64,000 nt of DNA from an uncultured Clostridia bacterium. GTDB taxonomy: Bacteria; Bacillota; Clostridia; TANB77; CAG-508. The notes below the pieces were generated by a model. The model had not been told where the DNA came from. It did no database searches and saw only the letters and a list, made by a program, of their open reading frames with translations. Below, piece by piece: positions 11,192-22,516 of this stretch. Made by a program: the position numbers and the translations under genes. The DNA lies in the NCBI GenBank assembly GCA_947630185.1, contig CANRGT010000007.1, forward strand, positions 1 through 64,000, in the 5' to 3' direction. The stretch's first letter is position 1; each line of letters opens with the position of its first letter.

Positions 11192-13141
11192 ATGAAACTA
11201 CAGTATATAGCAGTAATATTTATTGTTATAATTATTCCAATTGTAATAATAACAACTACATATATAAATTCACAGATAACTACAATAACCTTACAGAATA
11301 AATATAATACTAAATTAACTGATGCTACTTATGATGCAATAAAAGCATTTAGAATAAATACAGTAAACAATAGATATTCTAGTATTAGTGATTCAAAAAT
11401 AAGGGATATTGAAGCAGCAGTGAGTACTTTTTTCAATACGTTAACTAGTACTGGTGATTTATCTAAAAGAGACATAGATGCTTATGTTCCAGCACTTCTT
11501 TTTACATTATATGATGGTTATTATATATATAGTAAATATGACAATGTTGTTCCAAAAGAAAATGCAGATGGTGATGAAATAAGTAATTTAAATATGGAGA
11601 TAATTACAGACGAAACTGAATTAGATACAGGTGATGCCTATAATACTGATGGCTTAAAACCATATGTATTTTATTCTTGTCGTTATAAAGATAGGGATAG
11701 AGATTTTGTAGTGAATTATACTTTAGATAATGCAATCACTATTTATGGAACTTTAAGAAACTGGGAGTGGGATGGAAATACTTGTAATCTTACAACTGGT
11801 TATTCTTATCAAACTTTATCTGGGTATTTAATAAATCCAAACTATGTAGAAATTATAGATAATGGTGCAAATCCTATTAATTGGAAATTGAAATATAAGT
11901 ATACTGAAAGTGGAAGTGGAGGTTCTTTAATTGAAAGTGAAATTCTAACTGAGCATTTGCTTTTTACAACTACTTCAACAGATGCTTCTGGAACTCAAAT
12001 TTATGATAATGGTGATTATGAATATATTGTATATAATGGACAAAAAATATATTATGACAAGAATGAAACTACTAAATCAACACCATATTTCTATTATAAT
12101 AATTATGGTAAATCATTTATTTCAAATGCTGAGTACAATAAAGACGTACTTAGTTATTTAAATGCAAGATTATCAACTGAAGCAGATGGTAGTCATCATT
12201 TATATAGTACAAATGCATTTGAATATTATAGAGATGCAAAAAAATTTAGTGAAATTATATCAAAGTTAACTGATGGGATAAGCCAAGAAGATGCTGTAGA
12301 CTTACAAGGCAATAATATTGAATTTGATGTAGCAACAGGAGATAGAGACATTTTTGTAACAAATGATTCAAGAAATCCAAATGATCCATTACTTAGTAAA
12401 TCAATATTTGACGAGAATCGTATGCAAGTAATTCGCAATTCAATAAAAACAAACCTAGCAGTAGCAATTGGAAATTATAATAGATATAGTACAAATTCTT
12501 ATCAATATTCTTTTCCTGAGTTAGATGAAGTTGATTGGGGAAAAATAACAAATGAAGTTTCTGTAATTTCATTTTTACAAGGAATCCCAATAGGATATAA
12601 ATTTTACAATAATTATTGTGTAATTACTAATAATGATAATGAAGAAGTTGTAAAAAAAGATAATATTTATATTATTACAAAAGATAATACAGGAAATAAT
12701 AGAGAATATCATTTACCAGGATGTACTTATTTAATGAACTGTGATTTTGATGATATTGAAATAGAAAGAGGATATTCAAATATAGACTTTTTAAGGCAAA
12801 CAGTTAGAATTTCAGAGGATAATAATATTTATTTTTATCCACAAACAAGAGTAAATATGATAGGAGGACGTCCATCTAAAGATACTAAAAATATTACAGC
12901 TTGTTATTATTGTATGGTAAATGCTACAAATGTGCATTCAGCAGATGACATTATAAAAGGAGAAATAGTGGAACTAAATGAACAAGAACAAGAAGAAGCT
13001 ATAATTAGTGTGTTAGATAGTAGAATAGGAACCGATACACAAAGGAAAGCTTTACAAAAAATTAGAGAGTATTATCTTACAGCTTTAGGAAGAGAAAGAT
13101 TTAATTTATATCAAGCCAATATGAGCGGTTTTAATACGTAA
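11192..13141 (+). CDS. Large membrane-anchored extracellular protein of Tad locus
   Basis: 649-aa ORF, N-terminal TM, directional with pilin genes. Confidence 0.5.
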   Translation: MKLQYIAVIFIVIIIPIVIITTTYINSQITTITLQNKYNTKLTDATYDAIKAFRINTVNNRYSSISDSKIRDIEAAVSTFFNTLTSTGDLSKRDIDAYVPALLFTLYDGYYIYSKYDNVVPKENADGDEISNLNMEIITDETELDTGDAYNTDGLKPYVFYSCRYKDRDRDFVVNYTLDNAITIYGTLRNWEWDGNTCNLTTGYSYQTLSGYLINPNYVEIIDNGANPINWKLKYKYTESGSGGSLIESEILTEHLLFTTTSTDASGTQIYDNGDYEYIVYNGQKIYYDKNETTKSTPYFYYNNYGKSFISNAEYNKDVLSYLNARLSTEADGSHHLYSTNAFEYYRDAKKFSEIISKLTDGISQEDAVDLQGNNIEFDVATGDRDIFVTNDSRNPNDPLLSKSIFDENRMQVIRNSIKTNLAVAIGNYNRYSTNSYQYSFPELDEVDWGKITNEVSVISFLQGIPIGYKFYNNYCVITNNDNEEVVKKDNIYIITKDNTGNNREYHLPGCTYLMNCDFDDIEIERGYSNIDFLRQTVRISEDNNIYFYPQTRVNMIGGRPSKDTKNITACYYCMVNATNVHSADDIIKGEIVELNEQEQEEAIISVLDSRIGTDTQRKALQKIREYYLTALGRERFNLYQANMSGFNT

Positions 13142-13342
13142 AAGATACAAAATGATATAGCTTTAAAAGCAAATTAATTTAATAAATATAAAAAAATATA
13201 CTTAATATAAAAAATAAATATACTAATATAAAAAATAAATATATTTAATATAAAAATAGATTAAATTACTTAATGCAAAAAGTTTAAAATCAGAAAATAT
13301 GGTTAACCTAATATAAAAAAGTTATAAAAGGAGACCATATTT

Positions 13343-14548
13343 ATGAAAAAATTAGCAAAAATATTACTTCTTCTTTTTCTATTAATATTGTATTCATATG
13401 TTTGTAATATTACATTATTACCAGATAGTTATATTATTATGCAAGGGGAAAGCCTAAATATTTATACATTAATTGGGCTTTCACTTCAAAGCAAAAAAGA
13501 TACATTGCAAGCAGTAAGTACAATAAACCAAAGCTATGAAGTAGGAAAAGTAGATTTAAGCTTAAAATTATTTGATTTATTTTCAGTAAAAAATATTAGC
13601 GTAAATGTAATACCAAAGACCACAGTAGTTCCAGTAGGCTCGGCAATAGGAATGAAGCTATATACAGATGGCGTATTAGTTGTTGGAATGTCAGAAATTG
13701 AAGGAAAAAGACCATATGAAAACTCTGGAATACAAGAAGGAGATAGAATAATTCAAATAGACCAAAATGAAATTGATTCAACAGAGGATCTAATTGATGT
13801 AGTAAATAATAGTAAAGGAAATTCAGTATCAATTCAATATGTGCACAATGAAGAAACAATTACAACAAGTATCACACCAGTAAAAAATCAAGATAATGAA
13901 TATAAACTTGGTCTTTGGGTAAGAGATGCAGCAGCTGGTGTAGGAACACTTACATTTTATGAACCTGATTCAAAAATGTTTGCAAGCCTAGGACATGGAA
14001 TATTAGATGTAGATACATCTTCTCTAATAAAGATTGAAAATGGGGAATTAGTAACTACTAATATATTGTCTATTACAAAAGGAAAAAAAGGTGAGCCTGG
14101 AGAAATAAGAGGTACAATTGAAACAGGAATGGATATTGGCGATATTTCTAAGAATACAAGTTTTGGTGTGTTTGGAATTTTAAATAAACCTTCATATATT
14201 TCAGTTTCACAAGAAGATGAAATGGAAGTAGCATTAAGGAATGAAATTAAAACTGGAAAAGCAGAAATTATTTGTGAATTAGAAAACGGAAAAAGAGAAC
14301 ATTATGATATAGAAATTCAAAAAGTATTTGTAAATAATAATCAAGATAATAAAAGTATGTTAATTAAAGTAACAGATAAAAATTTGCTAGATAAAACAGG
14401 AGGCATAATACAAGGAATGAGTGGAGCTCCAATTATTCAAAATGGAAAGTTTATAGGGGCTGTAACTCATGTATTAGTAAATGATCCTACCTTAGGATAT
14501 GGAGTATTTGCTGATATGATGCTAAAGCAAATGAAAGAAGTAAAATGA
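13343..14548 (+). CDS. SpoIVB-like peptidase (PDZ + S55 family)
   Basis: PDZ segment RPYENSGIQEGDRIIQIDQNEI; GMSGAPIIQNGKFIGAVTHVLVNDPTLGYGVF motif. Confidence 0.8.
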   Translation: MKKLAKILLLLFLLILYSYVCNITLLPDSYIIMQGESLNIYTLIGLSLQSKKDTLQAVSTINQSYEVGKVDLSLKLFDLFSVKNISVNVIPKTTVVPVGSAIGMKLYTDGVLVVGMSEIEGKRPYENSGIQEGDRIIQIDQNEIDSTEDLIDVVNNSKGNSVSIQYVHNEETITTSITPVKNQDNEYKLGLWVRDAAAGVGTLTFYEPDSKMFASLGHGILDVDTSSLIKIENGELVTTNILSITKGKKGEPGEIRGTIETGMDIGDISKNTSFGVFGILNKPSYISVSQEDEMEVALRNEIKTGKAEIICELENGKREHYDIEIQKVFVNNNQDNKSMLIKVTDKNLLDKTGGIIQGMSGAPIIQNGKFIGAVTHVLVNDPTLGYGVFADMMLKQMKEVK

Positions 14549-14584
14549 AAAGTAGAGCAAAAGAAATAAAGTGAGGAAAAAAAT

Positions 14585-15697
14585 ATGGAAAAATCAAAAA
14601 AAATAATAATTGTTATTATAGTTGTAGCTGCTGTTATTTTGGCAGCAATAATAGCAGAATTATTCTTATTAAAAGGTGGAGAAGGTAATGAAATATCAAA
14701 TAGTCAAGAGGAAAATGTACAAGCAAATGAACAAAATTCAATAGCAGTAGACCCACCAGATTTAAATACATTTTTGCCAGGTGGTAATGATATAGGAGGA
14801 AGTGGTACTACTCAAACACCTAATATTCTTGAACCAACTTCAACAACATACTATTATAGCCAATTAAACAATGTAGGAAAAACTATTTATGATGGTTTGA
14901 AACAAAATAAAGATAAATTTAAGACCGGAACTTATATTTTTAATTTTGGAACTCAATTTAATACACTTTTGCATACTGATTCAGGAAATGATGAATTAAA
15001 TAAAGCTTTTCAATCAGCTTGGGATGCTTTTATGTATGATCAAGTAGACTTGTTTTATGTAGATTCATCAAAAGTTAACTTGATAACTCAATACACAAAT
15101 ATCGGAGGTATAAATACTTACACAGTTACTATTGAACCTAGAGAAGAGGGAAATTACTTAAGTGCTGAGTTTCCAACACAAGAAGATGTAGAAAGAGCAC
15201 AATACTATGTAAAATATATGGTAGATCAAGTTATTAATCAAACTCAAGATAATAGCATATTTCAAAAAGTAAGAAAAGTACATGAGTGGTTAATTAGACA
15301 TATTGAATATGATGAAACAAGTAAAAACACTTCTAATCTTTATGGAGCGCTACTAGAACAAAAAGCAAATTGCGAAGGATATTCTAAAATATTTAAGTAT
15401 GTATTAGAAAAAATTGGAGTATCTTGTGTTTTAGTTCCAGGAACTGTTAATGATTCACAGGGAGTTAAAGCAAATCATATGTGGAACTATTTACAATTAA
15501 ATAGTAAGTGGTATGCTGTAGATATTACATGGGATGATCCAATCCTAGAAGAAGGGGCAGTTCTAACAGACGAGATTATGGAAAGATATTTCTTAAAAGG
15601 TTCTACAACATTAACACAAACACATAAGGAAGATGGTGTTTTTTCAGAAAAAGGTATGGAATTTAAATTCCCAGTTATAAGTGAACAAGACTATTAA
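14585..15697 (+). CDS. Transglutaminase-like domain protein
   Basis: KANCEGYSKIFKYVLEKIGVSCVLVPG...HMWNYLQLNSKWYAVDITWDDP (Cys-His-Asp motifs). Confidence 0.75.
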   Translation: MEKSKKIIIVIIVVAAVILAAIIAELFLLKGGEGNEISNSQEENVQANEQNSIAVDPPDLNTFLPGGNDIGGSGTTQTPNILEPTSTTYYYSQLNNVGKTIYDGLKQNKDKFKTGTYIFNFGTQFNTLLHTDSGNDELNKAFQSAWDAFMYDQVDLFYVDSSKVNLITQYTNIGGINTYTVTIEPREEGNYLSAEFPTQEDVERAQYYVKYMVDQVINQTQDNSIFQKVRKVHEWLIRHIEYDETSKNTSNLYGALLEQKANCEGYSKIFKYVLEKIGVSCVLVPGTVNDSQGVKANHMWNYLQLNSKWYAVDITWDDPILEEGAVLTDEIMERYFLKGSTTLTQTHKEDGVFSEKGMEFKFPVISEQDY

Positions 15698-15701
15698 ATT
15701 A

Positions 15702-17096
15702 TTAGTCACAAAGCATAGGACCAAGGTTTGTAACAGTTCCAGCACCAAGAGTAAGAACAATATCACCATTAATAGTATGATCTTTTAAATATTTTACTAT
15801 TTCATCAAAATCAGAAATGTAAATAGCATTTTTGTGATATACATTATTTAAAACATCAACTAAATCTTTAGAAGAAATGTTAAATGTATTATCTTCTCTA
15901 GCTGCGTAAATATCTGTTACAATTACATGGTTAAAATCAAGCAAAGCTTTTGCAAAGTCATTTAATAATAATTTTGTTCTACTATAAGTATGAGGTTGAA
16001 AAACAACCCATGATTGTCTACATTGTTTTTGACTTAAAGCATGACTAGTAGCTAGAATTTCAGTTGGATGATGACCATAATCATCATATACACTAACCCC
16101 TTGATTAAAGGAACCAACATATTCAAACCTTCTATGAGAACCTGTAAATTTTAATAAAGCATTTTTGATTTCTTCTTTTTCTAGTCCATATTCGTAACAT
16201 GTAGCAATGCAAGCTAAAGCATTTGAAACATTATGAATTCCAGGAACGGAAAGTTTAAATGTTTTATAAAAATAATTATTATGATAAACATCAAAACTTG
16301 CAAATCCATTATTATCGAAAGTAATGTTTCTAGCAATGAAATTTGCATTATTATTTTCAAGAGAGTATGATATTGTTTTACATTTTGCATCTTTAGCAAT
16401 CTTTCTACAATTTACATCATCAAAATTAAATACCAATAAACCATCTTCAGGTAATAATTTAACATATTTTTGGAAAGAAGCTACTATATTATCAAAGGTT
16501 CCAAAGTAATCTAAATGATCATTATCGATATTTAAAATAATTTCAGTTTTTGGAAATAGTTTTAAATAGCTGTCTGTATATTCACAAGCTTCAATGATAA
16601 AATATTCGCTTGAGCCAACACGATAGTTTCCATTAATAGATTTTAAATATGCACCAACTTGAATAGATGGATCTCTATGAGCTTCTAAAAAACACATAGA
16701 AATCATAGAAGTTGTTGTAGTTTTTCCATGAGTACCGGAAATACAAATACTATTATGAAAAGCTCTTGTAATTTTTCCTAAAAAAGTACCTCTATCAATT
16801 GTTGGAATATGAAGTTCGCGAGCTTTTACTAGCTCCAAATCATCTTGCTTTATAGCAGCACTATAAACAACAACATCAGCCCTGATTAAATTAACTAAAT
16901 CATGACCGATTGTAACTGGAATACCAGTATTTATAAGTTTTTCAGTTACTTCAGATGCTGTTGTATCAGAACCTGTAACTCTAAAACCCCAATATTTTAA
17001 AATTTCGGCGATTCCACTCATGCTTATTCCACCGATTCCAATCATATGTATATTTTTATATTGTCTTAATTCTTCTATATTTGCCAAGAAAAACAC
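15702..17096 (-). CDS. murC: UDP-N-acetylmuramate--L-alanine ligase
   Basis: IHMIGIGGISMSGIAEIL, ISGTHGKTTTTSM, DDYGHHPTEI. Confidence 0.95.
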   Translation of the reverse strand: MFFLANIEELRQYKNIHMIGIGGISMSGIAEILKYWGFRVTGSDTTASEVTEKLINTGIPVTIGHDLVNLIRADVVVYSAAIKQDDLELVKARELHIPTIDRGTFLGKITRAFHNSICISGTHGKTTTTSMISMCFLEAHRDPSIQVGAYLKSINGNYRVGSSEYFIIEACEYTDSYLKLFPKTEIILNIDNDHLDYFGTFDNIVASFQKYVKLLPEDGLLVFNFDDVNCRKIAKDAKCKTISYSLENNNANFIARNITFDNNGFASFDVYHNNYFYKTFKLSVPGIHNVSNALACIATCYEYGLEKEEIKNALLKFTGSHRRFEYVGSFNQGVSVYDDYGHHPTEILATSHALSQKQCRQSWVVFQPHTYSRTKLLLNDFAKALLDFNHVIVTDIYAAREDNTFNISSKDLVDVLNNVYHKNAIYISDFDEIVKYLKDHTINGDIVLTLGAGTVTNLGPMLCD

Positions 17097-17476
17097 TCCC
17101 TTAATCCTTTTTAATTATATAACATCTATTTATAAAGTTAGTTTATAACATATATTGTTATATTAACGATTTAAATATATTTAAATTATACAACACTTTT
17201 TATATTATATACTCTTTTATAGTAAATTTCAACATTTTTAACACTTTTTTACATAATACTTTTTTACATAATATTGTACATAATATATAATTGAAATAAT
17301 TAAAGATTATTTTAAATCAAAAATTTTTAACTAGAAATATGAATATATAATTATTATATGAGCATACTAAGTATAGATATATAATTATTATATGAATATA
17401 ATGAATAAAAGTGATAGATTAGATAAGAAATAAAATACGGAATAATAAAGTAAAGAGAAAAGAAAATAAAGAAAAA

Positions 17477-17556
17477 ATAAAGTAAAAAGAAAATAAATTA
17501 AAAGGATAATAAAGTAAAAAGAAAATAAATTAAAAGGATAATAAAGTAAAAAGAAA
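17477..17556 (+). repeat. 32-bp tandem direct repeat, about 2.5 copies
   Basis: ataaagtaaaaagaaaataaattaaaaggata repeated with 32-nt period at 17477, 17509, 17541. Confidence 0.9.
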
Positions 17557-17701
17557 GTTGTAATTTGGTAAAACAAAAAAAGAAATTAAAAAATAAAAAA
17601 AATTGTAAAATAAAGAAGGAAAAAATAAAAAGGTGGCGAATAATATAAATGTACATAGATAAAAAGATGTACAAAATTTTACGCGGAAGGTGGTACACAA
17701 A

Positions 17702-17989
17702 ATGCAAATTACAGATGTACGTTTAAGAAAAGTAAATTCAGAAAACAGAATGAAAGCTGTTGCTTCTGTGACATTTGATAACGAATTTGTTGTTCATGAC
17801 ATCAAAGTTATCGAAAGTCAAAATGGATTATTTATTGCTATGCCAAGCAGAAAAACTCCAAACGGAGAATTCAAGGATATAGCACATCCAATCAATGCTG
17901 AAACTAGAGAGAAAATTCAAAAAGCAATTTTAGATGCTTATGAAGCTCCTGAAACTGAGGAAACTACAGATACAGAATCAGCAGAATAA
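17702..17989 (+). CDS. spoVG: Septation/sporulation regulator SpoVG
   Basis: [37 protein letters not shown]...[24 protein letters not shown] at 17702 inside ORF 17690. Confidence 0.95.
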   Translation: MQITDVRLRKVNSENRMKAVASVTFDNEFVVHDIKVIESQNGLFIAMPSRKTPNGEFKDIAHPINAETREKIQKAILDAYEAPETEETTDTESAE

Positions 17990-18007
17990 TAAATAATTAA
18001 AAAGCAA

Positions 18008-18040
18008 AAGAGATACTATTTTTAAGGTATCTCTTTTTTG
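18008..18040 (+). terminator. Intrinsic terminator after spoVG
   Basis: aagagatac...gtatctctt followed by T run. Confidence 0.85.
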
Positions 18041-18080
18041 TTTTATAAGAAAAATAATTATTATATAGAAAAATTTAAAA

Positions 18081-18117
18081 ACACACTCAAAACCACAATT
18101 TGTAGTTTTGAGTGTGT
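18081..18117. terminator. Hairpin terminator for the minus-strand orphan ORF
   Basis: acacactcaaaac/gttttgagtgtgt 13-bp stem, T-rich on the minus-strand 3' side. Confidence 0.7.
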
Positions 18118-18123
18118 AAGAGG

Positions 18124-18522
18124 TTAGACACGTTTAGGAGCAATAACCTCAAGTCTCTTCCGATATTTATCCAAAAGCTCGATTGCTACTGTATCAGTAA
18201 CAATGAACTCTATTAACAATAAAGAAGAAGTTTCATTTTCTTCATATTTGAAATAGTGATGGATAAAACATTTTTGAAGAGATGCAGCTAAGTTGTAAAA
18301 TGAAGAAATTTTGAAGAGTTCTTTTGGATCATCAGACACAATGAATTCAAATTTCTTCGGCTGGGGATGGGAAATGTTGAGAGTTATTTTACCTAAATGT
18401 CCAGGATCCCGCAGTATGTGAGCACCAAGAGTGCTTTCTGGAATAAGGGTAAAATCTTCTAATAACACCTTCAAATTGTTTTTAACTATATGAAGAGTGT
18501 ATGTGTAGATCTTATTTTCCAT
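18124..18522 (-). CDS. Hypothetical protein with atypical codon usage
   Basis: 132-aa ORF with SD-like aaagagg upstream; contains CTG, CCC, CAG, CCG and two in-frame CGG codons, unlike its neighbours. Confidence 0.55.
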   Translation of the reverse strand: MENKIYTYTLHIVKNNLKVLLEDFTLIPESTLGAHILRDPGHLGKITLNISHPQPKKFEFIVSDDPKELFKISSFYNLAASLQKCFIHHYFKYEENETSSLLLIEFIVTDTVAIELLDKYRKRLEVIAPKRV

Positions 18523-18761
18523 TTTAGTTTATCAACCTCTTTTTTTATTATTTGGCATTTACGCCATCGTTTTCTATTATAGCACAAAAGATTTTATTTT
18601 TCAAGACAATGGGTGGAAGGAGTGTTTTAAGAGAAAACGAACTTTAAAAAATCGAGTAAAACATTAAGTAAAAATCAAGTAAAAAATTAATTATAAATTG
18701 AGGTATTAAATGTAATTATGAAAAAGTAAATGCAAAAGTAAAAAATAATTCAAAAAAGTGG

Positions 18762-19145
18762 TTGACATTATGCTATAAGTACGATATAATATTTAAGCAT
18801 GTGTTTGGCGATGAAGTAAGATGTGGCTACAAATATGCTTTAAATGCGTATTTGGAGGGAACTCTTATGGAGTATGTCTTGGCTATGACCAGGGCGGTAA
18901 GTTAAAAATTAAGCACTTATCCCAAGAATTTATCATGCAAGCTTGGGTTTTTATATTGGTAAAAAAAGAAACACCAGGGTGCGTTATAACTTCCGACCAA
19001 ATAAATTACTGCTAAATAAGTCTAGCAGTACAAAAAGAAATCTTTTTAAAAGAAAAAATAAGTTTTTAACTTAGAGAAAACTTTTAAAAAAAGATTCTTA
19101 AAAAGAGCAAAAAGCTCTAAAAATTTAGAAGGAGGGAAATTCAAA
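18762..19145 (+). promoter_or_regulatory. Promoter and long leader of the S10 ribosomal protein operon
   Basis: TTGACA 18762-18767, 17-nt spacer, TATAAT 18785-18790; about 350-nt leader before rpsJ. Confidence 0.75.
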
Positions 19146-19478
19146 ATGGCAACAAAGAAAGAAAATGCAGTAACAAGCGAAAAAATTAGAATAAGACTTA
19201 AAGCTTATGATCATGTCGTTTTAGAACAGTCTGCTGAAAAAATAGTAGATACTGCTAAAAAAACAGGAGCTAAAGTATCAGGTCCTATTCCATTACCAAC
19301 AGAAAAGGAGATTATTACTATATTACGTTCTCCACACAAAGACAAAGATTCAAGAGAACAATTTGAAATGAGAACACATAAAAGAGTAATCGATATTCTT
19401 TATCCAACACAAAAAACAGTAGATAGTCTTATGAAAATAGACTTACCAGCTGGTGTTGATATTGAAATTAAATTATAA
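19146..19478 (+). CDS. rpsJ: 30S ribosomal protein S10
   Basis: [42 protein letters not shown]. Confidence 0.97.
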   Translation: MATKKENAVTSEKIRIRLKAYDHVVLEQSAEKIVDTAKKTGAKVSGPIPLPTEKEIITILRSPHKDKDSREQFEMRTHKRVIDILYPTQKTVDSLMKIDLPAGVDIEIKL

Positions 19479-19645
19479 CAAATGAAATGATTTTGAATTG
19501 TTACATATTATAAGTAGCATATCAAAACATAAAAGATTAGAAATTCTTTAAAAAACCAAGCTGATACAGCATATTAATTTTGCAATTTAAAACAGCATAT
19601 TATTATGAAATTTAAAATATCAGCCAATAGTTAGGAGGAAATAAA

Positions 19646-20278
19646 ATGAATAAAGGATTAATCGGAAAAAAAGTTGGAATGACACAAATCTTTGATGAAC
19701 AAGGAAAAGTTATTCCAGTTACAGTAATTGAAGCTGGTCCATGTACAGTAGTACAAGTTAAAACAGCTGAAAAAGATGGTTACCAAGCTATTCAATTAGG
19801 ATATGGTGACGTAAAAGAACATAAAGTAATTAAACCAATAAGAGGTCATTACACAAAAGTTAATTTAACACCAAAAAAACATTTAAGAGAATTTAGAGTA
19901 GATTCTATAGAAAATATAAATGTAGGTGATGAATTAAAAGTTGATACTTTCTCAGTAGGAGATAAATTAGATATTCAAGGAACATCAAAAGGTAAAGGTT
20001 TCCAAGGTGTTATTAAACGTCATGGACAATCAAGAGGACCAATGGGACATGGTTCTATGTATCATAGAAGACCAGGTTCAATGGGACCAACTTCTACACC
20101 AGGTAGAGTATTTAAAGGTAAAAAACTACCAGGACATATGGGAAGAGTAACAGTTACAATTCAAAACTTAGAAGTAGTAAAAGTAGATTTAGATAAAAAT
20201 GCTATTTTAGTAAAAGGTAGTGTACCAGGAGCTAAAGGTACAATATTAAAACTAAAATCAAGTGTGAAAAGTAAATAA
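19646..20278 (+). CDS. rplC: 50S ribosomal protein L3
   Basis: [30 protein letters not shown]. Confidence 0.97.
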   Translation: MNKGLIGKKVGMTQIFDEQGKVIPVTVIEAGPCTVVQVKTAEKDGYQAIQLGYGDVKEHKVIKPIRGHYTKVNLTPKKHLREFRVDSIENINVGDELKVDTFSVGDKLDIQGTSKGKGFQGVIKRHGQSRGPMGHGSMYHRRPGSMGPTSTPGRVFKGKKLPGHMGRVTVTIQNLEVVKVDLDKNAILVKGSVPGAKGTILKLKSSVKSK

Positions 20279-20295
20279 TAAGGAGGGAAATTAAG

Positions 20296-20919
20296 ATGCC
20301 TAAGGTAGACGTATATGATATAGAAGGTAAAAAAGTAAAAACTATGGACCTTAAAGAAGAAGTTTTCGGTATAAAACCAAATGAAGCAATTGTACATAGT
20401 GTTTTAGTAAATTACCTAGCTAATCAAAGACAAGGTACACAAAGTACAAAAACTAGAAGCGAAGTATCTGGTGGTGGTAAAAAGCCATGGAAACAAAAAG
20501 GTACAGGTAGAGCAAGACAAGGTAGCATTCGTGCACCACATTGGGTTGGTGGAGGTGTAGCATTAGGACCAAAACCACGTTCTTACAATTACACTGTAAA
20601 TAAAAAAGAAAAGAGACTAGCAATCAAATCAATGCTTAGCTCAAAAGTATTAGAAAACGAATTAGTAGTAGTTGACAGTTTAAATTTAAAAGAAATCAAA
20701 ACAAAGGAAATGGCTAGAATTTTAAACAACTTAAAAGTTGAAGGTAAAGCAGTAATTCTTTTACCAGAAAAAGATGAAGTTGTTCAAAAATCAGCAAGAA
20801 ATATAGAAGGTGTTAAAGCACTTCAAGTAGGTACTATAAATGTATATGACCTATTAAAACATAAAAATCTTGTAGTTACAGTTGATACTGTTAAAAAATT
20901 AGAGGAGGTGTACGCTTAA
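20296..20919 (+). CDS. rplD: 50S ribosomal protein L4
   Basis: RSEVSGGGKKPWKQKGTGRARQGSIRAPHWVGGGVALGPKPRSY. Confidence 0.97.
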   Translation: MPKVDVYDIEGKKVKTMDLKEEVFGIKPNEAIVHSVLVNYLANQRQGTQSTKTRSEVSGGGKKPWKQKGTGRARQGSIRAPHWVGGGVALGPKPRSYNYTVNKKEKRLAIKSMLSSKVLENELVVVDSLNLKEIKTKEMARILNNLKVEGKAVILLPEKDEVVQKSARNIEGVKALQVGTINVYDLLKHKNLVVTVDTVKKLEEVYA

Positions 20920-21267
20920 ATGAAAGCAGAAGATGTTATTTTAGCTCCAGTAGTTACTGAAAAAAGTAATGATGGATTACAAGCTGGAAAGTATACCTTT
21001 AGAGTTAATAAAAAAGCTACTAAAGTAGATATTCGTAATGCAGTTGAAAAACTTTTTGAAGTTAAAGTTTTAAATGTTAATACAATATCAGTAAAAGGAA
21101 AAGAAAAGAGAATGGGTAAAACATCAGGAAAAACTTCTGATTGGAAAAAAGCAATTGTTACAATTGAAACTAACCCACAAGAATTAAGTTACCTAGCAAA
21201 AGGTGGAAAAGAAACTAAAGTATCTAAAAAGTACAAGGATTCTATTGAACACTTTATGGGGGCTTAG
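20920..21267 (+). CDS. rplW: 50S ribosomal protein L23
   Basis: ILAPVVTEKSNDGLQAGKYTFRVNKKATKVDIRNAVEKLF. Confidence 0.96.
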   Translation: MKAEDVILAPVVTEKSNDGLQAGKYTFRVNKKATKVDIRNAVEKLFEVKVLNVNTISVKGKEKRMGKTSGKTSDWKKAIVTIETNPQELSYLAKGGKETKVSKKYKDSIEHFMGA

Positions 21268-21365
21268 AAATTATAAGCATATCGAGAAATAACTCGGATA
21301 ATAAAGAATATCTGCATACGGAGCAGGAAAAAATCCGTAAATAAAATAAGAAAGAGAGAAGAAAA

Positions 21366-22196
21366 ATGGGAACAAAAAGATTTAAACCATATACACCATC
21401 AAGAAGAAACATGACAGTTTCTACATTTGATGAAGTAACAAAAAAAGAGCCAGAAAAATCTTTACTTGCAACAAAAAAGAAAAATGCAGGTAGAAACTCT
21501 TACGGAAGAATTACTGTAAGACATCAAGGTGGCGGAAATAGACAAAAATACAGAATAATTGATTTTAAAAGAAATAAAGAAAATATGCCAGCTACTGTAC
21601 TTGGAATTGAATATGATCCAAACAGAAGTGCAAATATTGCTTTAATCCAATATGAAGATGGAGAAAAAGCATATATCTTAGCACCAGTTGGTTTAAAAAA
21701 TGGAGATAAAGTAATCTCTGGAGATAAAGCAGATATCAAACCAGGTAACTGCATGAAAATTGAAAACATTCCAGTAGGTACAATGATTCATAATATTGAA
21801 TTGAATCCAGGTCAAGGTGGAAAAGCAGTTAGAGCTGCAGGTCAAGAAGCACAATTAATGGCAAAAGAAGGAAAATTTGCACATGTAAGACTTCCATCTG
21901 GAGAAATGAGATTAGTAATGGCTGTATGTAAAGCTACTATAGGAACAGTAGGAAATACTGACCATGAAAATGTTAAATTAGGTAAAGCAGGAAGAACAAG
22001 ACATATGGGTATAAGACCAACAGTCAGAGGTTCTGTAATGAACCCAGTAGATCACCCTCATGGTGGTGGTGAAGGTAGAGCACCAGTAGGACACGCAGGA
22101 CCAATGACACCTTGGGGCAAACCAGCATTAGGATATAAGACAAGAAAGAAAAATAAATCAACAAACAAATTTATAACAAAGAGAGCTAAGGCTTAA
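21366..22196 (+). CDS. rplB: 50S ribosomal protein L2
   Basis: [25 protein letters not shown]...[13 protein letters not shown]. Confidence 0.98.
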   Translation: MGTKRFKPYTPSRRNMTVSTFDEVTKKEPEKSLLATKKKNAGRNSYGRITVRHQGGGNRQKYRIIDFKRNKENMPATVLGIEYDPNRSANIALIQYEDGEKAYILAPVGLKNGDKVISGDKADIKPGNCMKIENIPVGTMIHNIELNPGQGGKAVRAAGQEAQLMAKEGKFAHVRLPSGEMRLVMAVCKATIGTVGNTDHENVKLGKAGRTRHMGIRPTVRGSVMNPVDHPHGGGEGRAPVGHAGPMTPWGKPALGYKTRKKNKSTNKFITKRAKA

Positions 22197-22231
22197 AAAC
22201 ACGATACCTTAAAAGAAAAGGAGGAAACCAA

Positions 22232-22516
22232 ATGTCAAGATCAAGTAAAAAAGCTCCATTTATTGCACCAGAATTATTAAAGAGAGTAGAAGCAATGAAT
22301 GCAAGCGGAAATAAAGAAGTAATTAAAACATGGTCTAGAGCTTCTACTATTTACCCACAAATGGTTGGACACACAATAGCTGTTCATGATGGTAGAAAAC
22401 ATGTACCTGTATACATTACAGAAGAAATGATTGGACATAAATTAGGTGAATTTGCACCAACAAGAACATTTAAAGGACATTCAGGAGACAAAGCAACAAC
22501 TACTGAAAGCAAGTAA
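22232..22516 (+). CDS. rpsS: 30S ribosomal protein S19
   Basis: [23 protein letters not shown]...[22 protein letters not shown]. Confidence 0.97.
   Translation: MSRSSKKAPFIAPELLKRVEAMNASGNKEVIKTWSRASTIYPQMVGHTIAVHDGRKHVPVYITEEMIGHKLGEFAPTRTFKGHSGDKATTTESK

Noticed and set aside
18821-19015. 64-aa ORF in the S10 leader
   Set aside because: No SD, no recognisable domain, and overlaps the promoter-proximal leader; more likely non-coding.
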